64,000 nucleotides of DNA from Anaspis maculata (taxonomy: Eukaryota > Arthropoda > Insecta > Coleoptera > Scraptiidae). The notes beneath the pieces were generated by a model, which searched no databases, had not been told where the DNA came from, and saw only the letters and a program-made list of their open reading frames with translations. Position numbers and translations under genes: made by a program. Position 1 is the first letter of the stretch, and each line of letters starts with the position of its first letter. The DNA lies in contig OX421962.1 of NCBI GenBank assembly GCA_949128115.1, positions 100,346,836 to 100,410,835 of the forward strand. The letters run 5' to 3'. This document shows positions 24,745 through 36,700 of this stretch, one piece after another.

Positions 24745-27700
24745 GTATAAAATCATATAAAAATGTAATTACTCTTACTGGTAGCTTTCTTTCCTCTTCT
24801 GAGATTACTATTAGATAGGTAGGTTGATAGCAATTTTAGACATGATAAATATCCATAACCCATAACATAAAAACTTTAAAAACTTATAATTTACATGTCA
24901 TTAGGACATTTCGTCACTGTTACACTTGAATGAAGTGAAAGATTGTCTTTTCTCATAATCAATTCAAACAACGGTTGATAAGAACTCGTTTTATCAAAGG
25001 TAGACCAGAGCTTGAACTGAAAATAAGGCAAAATGATCCGTATAAGAACTGAGATATCGCTGTAGTAGAATGATAGTAAGACAACTCAAAAAACATAGTT
25101 TCGAGTAATCGCCACTTGAACATTTCAGAAGAACGAAAAACACTCTTCTTCTCGAAATTTGGGAGATTTTTTAATTTTCCAGTTGTATTATATCGCTCCT
25201 GATAGACCTGTGAGGAATTCATTATGAAATTACGTTTACTCTTTGAGAAAAAAATCAAAAAGTGAACATATCTTTGTATATAGCTAGAAATAATGGTTCT
25301 GTTGGAAGTTGTCCGTTTTTTCATCTAAGTTATCCTACTATTCGTCACGAATTTGTAGAGTGATTTTAAATTTATCCCTCTTTTTTTTTTCAAGTTGTCC
25401 GAGTATTGCACAGTTAGCATAGCCTGGTTCAACATATTTTTTATAGTTATCCTCAAGTATTGTATAAAATGGAATAAGCCCATTAGTTTTTGGCTGTCAT
25501 CTGACAAATAGAAGTGTCACTATCAGAAACTGAAAATTCATTTGAATGTCCTTGAAAAACTGTATTCAGAACAGTAGATAGTGGTTCGCTAACTGTCGTG
25601 TGTCAAATATTGAAAAATGTCAAAGTTCATAACTTTGTCATTCAATTATTCAAGATTTTTCATCAAATATTTCATCCTGTGAACCAATTTTCACAATTTC
25701 TTTCACTTTTGGCAGTTTTGGTCATAGCTATAACCAATATACGTCTGCCTCCGCATCTATCCATCGTTTTGGTTCAGTTTTATCCAACACAAACTGACTT
25801 GTGGATAACGGAAACATGGCAATGTACATTGGAGATAACTTAAAATTATTAAGTCATTTCAAACAATTCACGGAACATTTCTGGTCAAATAGTGGGACAA
25901 CTTAGAAAAAAGTAAGATATTTTACAAACGCATGAGGGTATGTTTTGTGTAATAGTTAGTTAAAATGAAATATCTGAAGACTTTCATTGAATCAGTTGGT
26001 TTTTTGGTATAAGAGTGAGATATCTTTCACAGTAAAATACTAAGATAACATGAAAAACAAGGACAACTTGAAATTTTCAAATCAGATTTGTTGTAAAATT
26101 GGGACATGATGAAATGTCTTCGTATTATACCAGAAGGCAAGATCAAATTCGATCTAATTCTCGGTAGAAGAAATGAAACATTTTGAGATGTCCGAGTATT
26201 AGACCAGAACTGTTTAAAAAACAGATAATTATAACAGTGAGATATTCATTTTTTATGTACAGCGTGTTCAACAATGATTGTCCTTGCCGCCTTTTGAAAA
26301 TAGCGATTGCAACTGGCCTGTAACGAAATTGATAGACGTCACGTCAAACTGACTGATATAAAATTTAAGGTTAGCAGTGACGGCACTGACGGCTGGTCCA
26401 TTCCCTTTCCGTCAGGGTGCTTGTTCACTATTTACCAGTAGTCATTGTTAACTTCAAATTTTATATCAGTCAGTTTGACGTGATATCTTTCAATTTCGTT
26501 ACTACGGATCTCAAAAAAGCGGCACAGGCCAGTTGCAACCGCTATTTTCAAAAGGCGGCAAGGACAATCATTGTTGAACACGCTGTACTTTCATGATGAT
26601 TCTGAGTAATTCGATTTTTTTACCAGGTAGAGAATAGCTTGGAGCTATAGATTTTGAATTAATCCGAAAATCAGGAATTTGAAGTTATCTTACTATCATT
26701 CTAGCACAGCGATATAATAGTTATCCCAGCGGAAATCTGATCTTAAACTTTTTTCAATTTTGCTCTTTTAAAGCCAGTTTAAGGAATTTTTGCGAACCCC
26801 CCCCCCCCCCCAAATAAAAAAACAATAGTATAAAAGTGAACACCAATTTCGTTTTGCTGCATCAGTTTTTATCCGTTCGATTAAGTCCTTCCTTTAATTT
26901 GGTTGCGGTTATTAGCTCTGGATGATTCTGCTGATTCTTCAATAGGTCAGTACAAACAAGTTTGAAAAACTGACAAACCCGACACACAAGAAATTGTGTT
27001 TTGCCTGTGACTGCCTTCAAATGTTGCAGCAATATTTTGTAAATCCTATTTTTGTGATTGAAACTAATCCTTACGCCAACACTTTCCAAAACAGAACAAC
27101 AATTATTATTCAGGTTCTAACTAAACTTTACAACGTATCCAGTGTCAGAAAAAAAGTGATATTACAACTTTTTGTTCTGTACGATTAGCAGCATTTCTAC
27201 TTTTCAGGATCAGCACCTCCACCATAATTATTATTTCTCTGAGGTTCGTCGCTTGATCGCCCCTCCATTTTCTTTAGTTCGTCAATAAGGTGCAACTCAC
27301 CTTATTCTGCCAAACAATTTCAATGGCATTGCTCTTCAATTACCATAAAGAACGATTCCAGTTTTATTAGAAAACTTTTCGTAATCGATTCATACGAGTT
27401 TTCAAGTTTTTCACTTTCCCGATCTCCTCATAATGAAAGGGAAAGTATTCTTATCGTGCGAAAGAATGTAACGACGGACAAAGAAAGCCGTTTGGAGGTA
27501 ACACAGCGATGGCCCCTAATAAGACTAGCGTAACTCGTGAGACACGGTTAGAACTAGCGTATCTCTGCGTTTACCAAATGAACTAGCGTATCTCTGCGTT
27601 CTCCAAATGAACTAGCGTATAGCCTGTGTAAATCCAATGGGAGGGACGCTAGTTCATTTGGTGAACGCAGAGATACGCTAGTTCATTTGGTAAGCGCAGA

Positions 27701-30700
27701 GATACGCTAGTTCTAACCGTGTCTCACGAGTTACCCTAGTCTTATTAGGGGCCATCGACAGAACGATTAAGATCATTTTCAGAGTGGCTGTCATTTGTCA
27801 AACGAAAGTGTCACTGTTAAAAATATGACATATGCTATAACAAGCTGTTTCGCAATTCCGGTTACAAACTTCTAAGGTAGATTCCTGATCAAAAATGAAC
27901 CAAGAAAAAAAAAATATAACTTCGAGGTCCTAAAATGCTCCGTTGAAAAGTTACAGGGTGTTCAAGTTGAGTTTTCAAAATCGATTTTTTTACATAACTT
28001 TTAAACCATTTCACCGATTTAGTCCAGATCTGGAACAAAGTTAACTGAAATAAGTCTCTATCAAACAGTAGCACTTGAGCTTTTTTTTCAAATTGTTCTA
28101 ATTTTTAGATTTTACATTCAATTAAGAAAAAAGTGACTGTTGCAAAATTTTGATAAGAGGCTTCATTTTTGAGGCATTTGAGTTTTGAACTCCAGGAAAC
28201 ATCTCGAAGTCGCCACTTTCCAGAGCCCAACTTGTTTTTCTCTGAGAATTCTCCGTTTTTTAGCAAAAAATGGAAGAAATTACAAGAATCATAAGTTTTC
28301 TTAAATTTTAATTTTTAGGCCTTTGAAAGTGGCGATTTCCGACGTGTTTTCCAAAGTTTCAAACTCAAATATCTCAAAAACGAAGCATTTAATCAAAATT
28401 TTGCGAGAGTAACTTTTTGTTTTGAATTGAGGGTATAGATAGAGAAAGCTCGGTAGTAAAAAATAGAGGGGTGAACATGAGAACACCCCGCCCATTATCT
28501 ACGCTTCAGAAGTTTTTTCCAAACACATTGCTATTGTTCAATAGATATCTATCTCAGAACAAAATCGCTTAAACGGTTCAAAAGTTATGTCAAAAAATCG
28601 ATTTTAAAGCCTCAACTTGATTACTTGAACACCCTGTAACTTTTCAACGGAGCATTTCAGGAAATCACCGTTAAATTTTTCTCGGTCCTTTTTTTTATGA
28701 GGAATCTACCCTAGAAGTTTGTAACCGTAATTTCGAAACACCTGTATATTAAAAGCGTCCGCATATTGTGATGTTCCGTGCGTGCGACGAAAATGCGAGA
28801 TTAGCTGTATTTTAGACGCTTGGCACGGACCACCAGTGGACCAGTGGAATACACACGTTAAAGAATTACGCCGCTTTGTCGCTTCCCATGTAGAGTTTAC
28901 ATGGTTGATATGATTCTAAGTTTCAAGTTCAACTCTTGACGTGCTCCAAGATTCAACATACACTCTATAAGGTAATTAGACGACTAGACCCAAGACCCGA
29001 TGGGGATCTGAATACCAAGCCACGGAAAAATGCAAGGGGCTCAACATGGCTCAGAACTAAATACATTGAAGACACAAAGGGGCCCAGTGAGGCTTTAAAC
29101 AACACAAGAATACAAAAGAGGCCTTACTATAGAATTTTTAAAGCGACGAGAATTCACAATCGATATTAATTACAAATATACTGGTCACAATTTGAAGTGG
29201 GACACTCAAAAAACTCTTTAGTTTTTAATCGCTGTCAATCTCTTGAAATTCATCCTATTTTGGAACAACTAACACCAACTTCAAGATAGCTCCTTCTACT
29301 TTCACCATCTGCAAGTGTTTGTTGGCTCGTGACAGCGATATGTCTAATACAGGGTGAAAAAGAATGCCTTGCAATTTTGTACTTTTTTGCAATGGTACAG
29401 GAACTTTCGTGTTCACTCTGTAATTTTGGATTTGGCTGTTTTTGGTAGACAATAGTATGGGGAACTCATTGTTTCTTAGTTTGTTGCTCTACGTTGCTTA
29501 GTTATGAAAATATGTTTTTTTTCTTATTCATTCACTTAATTACGTTAAATTATACAAACAAGTTTTTTTATTATTCAATTATGAAAAATTAAAATGCACG
29601 GGGCAGATAGTTGTCACAGAGATTTCTCCCCACTCCGCGACTAGAGCATCAATAAGTTCTTGTCTTGTAGTGAGTTCGAGAGTGAGTTGTACTGGTAGTG
29701 CTTACAGTCTTCTTTAGAGAGCATCTCATAATGTGCTCGATTGGATTGATGTCGGGCGATAAGTTAAGCCATATCATTGTGTTGATTTTACTATTCACGA
29801 AAAAGTCATTCTCGATATTGCCATGTTACATTTATTATTAATATTATCATTATTACTGGTATTATTAGTATTATTATTGTTAATTTTTGAAACCATTTTT
29901 GCAAAATCCAAAACAAACCTGTTTATAGCAACATTAACAACTGACAAATTTATTGACTCAAGCGTGAAGAATCACTTCACGAGAAAAGGTGTCCTCGCTA
30001 GATACAACTGTAAGTTTCACGTAGATACGTCTATGAGAGCATTTTGAGCGATCACACAATCCACCTCTCCCATGACAGAAATCACTTGCGCGTTGCGCGC
30101 ATACCCGTGAGCGCATACTCTCGCTATTACAAACGGTTACTACACACCACTTGTTCTAGGTTTACATTCAAGAATGTTCTGGAATGTTCCGGGATCTTCC
30201 TGAACGTTTCAGACTATTCCCGAACATTCCAGAACAAACAGGAACATTCTGGAATGTTGTGAAAGCAGCGTAGGCGGCAAGTCATAGGAGCGGCACTATA
30301 CAGGGTGTTTCAGCAATGATAGCAAAAAATTCAACTGTAAGTAGATCTCGTCAAAATATGATAAAAACCTATGTATCATTTCGCAAAGTTCGGTCTATTG
30401 ACGAAGATACTGCCCTTCAAATTCAACTTTTTTCGGATTTCAAAAATTTGTAACTCAGGAGGGTTTTAATTTTAGCTTCAATTTAGCATGAGCTGGTTTC
30501 TCATAGTTATCTATCAACCTGTCACATTTCAATAGGATCCAATCAGAGGTGTAGAAGTTATGAGGGGTCACCCTAAGTCAATTTTTCTCGGATGCTTCTT
30601 CCATTGTAAAATTTGACTGGTTGGTAGATAGTTTCGACAAATCAGTGTATGCTGAATTTGAGTTATGTTCGTCAGAACGTCACTGAGCTACAATTTTTTA

Positions 30701-33700
30701 AAATCCGAAAAAGTCAACTCTGAAGGACTTATCTTCGTATCTTCGTTATTATAGGCTGAACTTTGCAAAACGTCATATTTTGACGAGATCTACCCACAGG
30801 TATTTTTTCGCTATTATCGCTGAAATACCCTGTATAATAAAGTTGAATTTCAAGTTGAAGAGGATTCTTTGCATTCCCGTATTTGGGGGAGGGTCTCCAC
30901 TGCTGGTGAGGGGGGCGGGGCGGCAATTTTCCGCTAGCACGCAGGCGGCAAATGGGCCATGCCCGGCTCTGATAGTGGTTAATTAGTGACAGTTCCGCTT
31001 AGACTATAAAGAAAAAGGAAACTGAAAGCCCTATCGAGATCACTCATCAACAGGTAGTTATTTTGAAAATTTTACATGCAGTCTTCTTGGTCTTGTAACT
31101 ATCCGCATGGATCAACGGATCCAACTATTTAATTGAAACATCTACCTTTTTCCCACATTATACGGTTATTCTGATATTGCAGATCAATGATGAATGAATA
31201 CCTGTGCCGAAGTTACATCGCAGAACAGATAGTCAACGACATGACGTTGTCCAGAATCAAACGCAGGATGGGCGTCAATCCCCCAGGCGCAACCACCAGC
31301 GTGCGTCCCGCCAAAGTGGCACTCTCCGTCAAAAATGAACTTTTAGAAGACGAAGGTTCCTCCAACTACAAGAACTGGCTATCCAAGTAAGAACGTCGAG
31401 AACTTCCCTTTGAATTCACGCAAACAGCTCTATCTCATCGCATTACAGAAGCACAACCTTGGAAGACATCTACAGGCACTACGACAACAATAATCGCCTG
31501 GAAAACCGATCCGACGACAACGACGACGAAGCAGAGAAAGAAGACGAAGAAGAATTCGACGGACAGATCACGGGTTTTGGCTACCAGCAAAACCACCAGC
31601 ACAACGGCGGATCGCCGTCCAAAATGGGACACAGCGGCGGCGGAGGGATGTACATGTCTGGCGGTGGAGGGTATCCTTACTCCCATGGAGGTGGGGGAGG
31701 AGGAGGCGGTGGATCCAGCTATCCCCCGTACGGAGGTCCGTACAGTTCTTACGGGGGTGGCTCGTCGGGACATGGTTATTCTTCTGGTAGCGGCGTGTCC
31801 GGTCATGGTGGTGGAGGAGGAGGAGGAGGAGGAGGAGGTGGTGGAGGTAATTTTTTGCCGTCTTCTGAATATATCTGGGATAAGGAAAATGTGCTTTTTT
31901 ATCAGGTCATTCGGGTTACGGTAGCGGCACTCAGACACTTCACGAACCGGAACACATGGTGCACGACAACCAAAAGTATCACATCATCCACCACGAAGAG
32001 AGTCATAAAGGAAAGGATCACGATTTGTCCGATTTGTTCGACATAGCGTTGACGGCTTTGGCGTACCTGTCGTTTGGGATGTTCATCATCCATGTGATTA
32101 TGTGCATCTGCATGACGGTCAGTTTCACAAACATAATCCATTCAAATTAGATTAGTCAACAGCTCTCTACGAGACGTACGAACTACAATCGTTGGTTTTA
32201 ATAGTTTTTGCTTCTCAGAATACTCACCGTGAAACTAATTACTCCTTGAAGGAATCGCGAGTGTTGTGAGGGAATCATTTTCGATTTAATTAATAAACTG
32301 TTTTGCAGGGACCTTATACTACGACAACTGCAGCCAGTATGATGATGCCGATGAGCATGAGCCCTACCATGACTGGAACTGGGACTGGCACTGGTATGAC
32401 AGGTGGTGGTACAGATGGGGGCATGACTGGCACTGGAGGGGGTATGATGGGCACTGGAGGAGGCATGACCGGAGATGGAGGGGGCATGACAGGCACTGGA
32501 GGGGGCATGACAGGGGATGGCGGAGGTATGACAGGTGATGGGGGTGGCACAGATGGCGGCACTGGAGATGGGGTAGGAGGGGACGGCGATGGTGGGGATG
32601 GCGGAGGAGGGGACGGAGGGGACGGCGGAGGAGGAGATGGAGATGGTGGGGATGGCGGAGGAGGGGACGGAGATGGTGGGGATGGCGGAGGTGGGGACGG
32701 AGATGGTGGGGATGGCGGAGGTGGGGACGGAGACGGTGGGGATGGCGGAGGAGGTGACGGAGACGGTGGAGATGGGGACGGTGGGGATGGAGGGGGAGGG
32801 GATGGAGATGGAGGGGGAGGGGAAGGAGATGGTGGGGATGGCGGAGATATTGACGGCGGAGGAGGAGATGGTGACGGTGGAGATGGTGGTGATGGTGGAG
32901 ATAATGCAGACGGTGGCGACGGCGGAACTACAGATAACGGTTCTCCAGGTACTGGCACCGGTACCGGAACTGGCACGGGTACCGGCGGAACTGGTACCGG
33001 AGGAACCGGAACCGGAGGGACTGCTACTGGCGTGACTGGAACTGGCACGGGCGCTGGCAGGGACGAATTTAAGCTGCGTCTGCGTCGCGACATCCCCATC
33101 CTGGTCAATCCGGACAACAGGGCCCTGAACGAACTGGCCAGGAGAATTCTGTCTTCGATCGAGGCCGCTCTCGTGGCCAACGAAGATGACGGAAACTGCT
33201 TGAGGAAGACGCTGTGTGAAAACAACAAGTATTCTCGGGACGTGGACGACAGGAACAAGATTCTGATACCGTTGTGGAGGTAAGAAGAGTGCGATTTGTT
33301 GAAATCTACATTATGTAGAATAGCACAGCACATTTTGAAATCACGCTTGAGTTGGAGACATTATTTTTGTTCAACAAACAACACGGTCGCGCCTTTCTAG
33401 TCGCGTACCTAATCAGTCCCAAGAATAGGTTTGAAGAGTCCACTGTCCAACTCCATCACATTCTTCATATGATTCCAGCAGCGTTTGCACTTATAAGATC
33501 TTCAGGTGACCACCTGGACATACCACGTTATTGCTTGCTAATTCATGTGATCTCTGCTTCGACTCCATCCTTATTGATGAATTCATTTCTCTGCTGAATG
33601 TGGTTAACCAAGGTGAGTCAGTGACTTGCGGCCTTTTTTTAGGAAAGCGCTCAAATGTTTTGCCAGTGTTATAGTTTAACGTAAAAAAATACGTTCAAGG

Positions 33701-36700
33701 AGACGAATAAATGTGTCAACTGAGATTTTTATAAATAGAGAACGGCCCAAAATAGCGCTCTATATTGTCAAAGTGTGTCACCAGTCACACGTTTTTTTTT
33801 TCTGACATTTTTTCTCAAAAAACGGCCATGTAGTTAGTTTTCTACTTTTCTCAAAATCACGAAACATTTATTATTTTTTCATTGGTTGAAAAATGTCCCA
33901 GCAATCCTTAAGAAACTTTTCCAGTCTTTTCGGGCTATTTGGCTTCTAAAAAAATGTGGGGTAATCTAAACGGAAACAAGGTGGACAAACATTCAAAATG
34001 GAACCCCATCAAAATTTCTGTATCTCTCTATCTTTATTTTTGAGAGAGATAATTCTATTGATACCCTGTGTATAACCATCCTTAACATGCTCAATACATT
34101 GCTTATCGTGAAACCAAAGTGTAAAGGACCCGCACGATTCTTATGGAAAATGGCTCTCGGTTGAATTCTCTGGATTGTTGATATGTTGTAGCTCATGAGG
34201 TCATGAGTCATGAGATACTAATCAAATACCGAGCTTCAAATTTGAATGATGGACAATTTTTCACTCACAGGGGGTTAAAGTTGGAGCTCCTGACGGCATA
34301 AATTTGATATAAAGACGTGAATAATAGTATATTATTCCACAAGCGGGTAATGATTGCTTCTTACTCATGAGGATGCAGTTTGCCGACACGAGCCTTGGCG
34401 AGTGTCGTAAAGCATCCGAATGAGTAATAGCCATTATCTGCAAGTAGAATACTATGCTTTATCCAGTCTTATTGAAAAATGGAGGCATGTGTGCGCGTGA
34501 TAATGCGTGCATTATTCAACAGGATTGGATGGAAGTTTTTTTATTTGGTTTCTCTCGAGGTTTCTCTTCAAGTTGTGCGTGTTTATGCCAATTGTATCTA
34601 TTTGAGAGAAAAATATCAACCCCCTACTTCACCCCCAACCACTATCCAGCATCATAAAATTCGAGATTACTCTCAAAAGTCATGTAGATAGCTTTTGTGA
34701 TTTAAATGATGAATTTCTACATAAAAATTATTTTCCACCCCTAATGTTGGTGTAGCGATTTTCCAATTTTCCTGGATAACTTGGCTGGATTTTTGGTATT
34801 GTGTAGTTCTAGAGCTCTCTCGAGAACAAAAAATGTTGGTGCCAAAACTTAATCCTATGAACAGTTTCGGTTCTATAGGGGACTGAAGTTCAATATTCAT
34901 GCTCTCAAATATTCAACTTCAGTTCCCTTTAGTACAAAAACTGTTCATAGGAATAAGTTTTGATATGAGAACTTTTTGTCAAGCAAATCTAGAAGACTAA
35001 CGGTAATCAACGATAAAAATTCGTTGACCTTCGGTTCTCGTCTAGATTGAAGAATCATATCAATGAAACAAAGCTCTCCGATTTTTTCCATTAAAAATGC
35101 GAGGTGTCCGCTTTGACCCTAAGAGTCGCAATATTTGCGTCTTTGTTGTCTTGTGAGAATTATATTGTTGTTCCAATACCTATTTGTAAGCCCTTGTTCC
35201 TCTTTTTTGGTCTCTCAACCCGTTTTCCAATCGGCAAAGTCGTTAACAAACTATCAATATCTAAGTAGTTAATGGAGTGTTATACTTTAAAAAAAATATT
35301 TTGTTTTCGATAGAAACAGAAACTATATGGAAAAATAACTGACCCGTATTTTTTTATTTAGCTAAAAATCGTATCGTTTAGCCGCAATAAATAAACGAAA
35401 TTCCTATATTCTGCGTATTTCTGACGTCATTTACACAGGCAGTATAATAGGCGGTGACTCGCTGGAGGCATGAAAATCGCCAAAAAGATCCATAATTTAA
35501 CGCTTAACAAGTCAAAAGAAACCGTTTCGAACAATTTTCAGCCGTTTCTTCAAACCTATGCTATAGAATGCACTTTTTTCTAATAATTTAGAATAAATTT
35601 AATAACATTCCGTGGAGGATCTATTTCCAATGACCTAATAATTGACCCAGAGACCTTGTAATTTTCTGTTTTTTTTTTTTCAGGAAAAGGCAACACTTCT
35701 TAATTCTAACAGCTGCTTAAACCGAACCGCTGCACTTATGACTATGAATCTTGGTGAGCAACCTGAGAAATGATCAGGGGTCATAATTGCGGTGTTCAAT
35801 TACTTGCAATAGCTCGATGGCTGGAAGTAGATCCTCTAGTTCTGAGGAACCCGATAAAATCAGTGCGTCATGTTTCTTTCAGCAAAAATGGTATGATGGT
35901 CCATCCAAGGTGATCTTTCACAATATAGAGTAATGGCGTGATACTAGCCTGATTACTATCAGTCATTTTTTCATCAGCTTCAGGTCATCAGCTTGATATT
36001 CACAAAACAAGATGGCGGCTCCCCCCCAAAAAAGTTGACTGTCTTATTCAGGAAAATAGTAGGCCTAGAAATTAACTGCAACTGTTATTCATTTACGACG
36101 TCTTTTACAAAGCAAATACCAAATTTTATTCCGATATCTTCAAAAATAAGCGATATAATGAAGATAATGTTTTTTTTGACAGATCTCAGTTTTTTTTTAA
36201 TATCTCGAAAATGGTTATTAATGTATCAAAATGGTTTGGTGTACCTCAGCAATCATCAAATTCCGCATCATATGACATGCCCTGCAATACTCTACCTCTG
36301 TCCGTTCGAAAGATGCAATTTTTTTAAATTGTTTTTCTTTTTCACCCTGTATACAGGATCTGAACTGAAATTTCGCTTGCGGCGATGGACAAAATTGTTT
36401 AAACAGGAGCTAAGAACATGTGTGCCAAAGGACATTGCATTACTCAAGAATGCAGCATATAATACTGTACCGACCCCACTATTATTACGTCCAAAGGATA
36501 CGGTTTTTGACTGAATAAAAAAACACGGGTTATTATTTTTCAATTTAGTTTCCATTTGAATCAAAAATTTTTTTTAGTATAATACTCTATAGTAGATGGA
36601 GTTTCTTCTGGAGAAACCAAATGGTTGTTTGAATTGTTATTAGGTGAGCTCTGAGTAACCGAAAGTTAGTAGATAGGTACTTATGGGTATGTTTTCCAGA

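Larger units (their letters stand above)
24745..31182 (+). other. Intron 1 (6.4 kb), TE-filled
   Basis: Bounded by GTATAA and TATTGCAG. It holds a dispersed-repeat piece (about 25470-25590), a TA MITE (26260-26585), a palindrome of tandem repeats (27508-27756), a foldback (27841-28744), a TTA-rich tract (29825-29885) and a CAGGGTG element (30301-30832). I see no further exon in it. Confidence 0.7.

Noticed and set aside
26793..26812. Poly-C run and similar poly-C/G runs at about 790, 23110, 47317 and 53465
   Set aside because: Simple homopolymers, several within hAT ends; possibly sequencing-sensitive but not features of their own.
31435..31938. 167-codon open frame on minus
   Set aside because: Antisense shadow of exon 3 and the following intron; Ser/Val-rich composition comes from the complement of Gly codons.
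32314..33333. 339-codon Pro/Ser-rich open frame on minus
   Set aside because: It is the exact antisense of the Gly/Asp repeat in exon 5; the lack of stops follows from the repeat. The + frame has splice sites, matching phases and a non-repetitive C-terminus.
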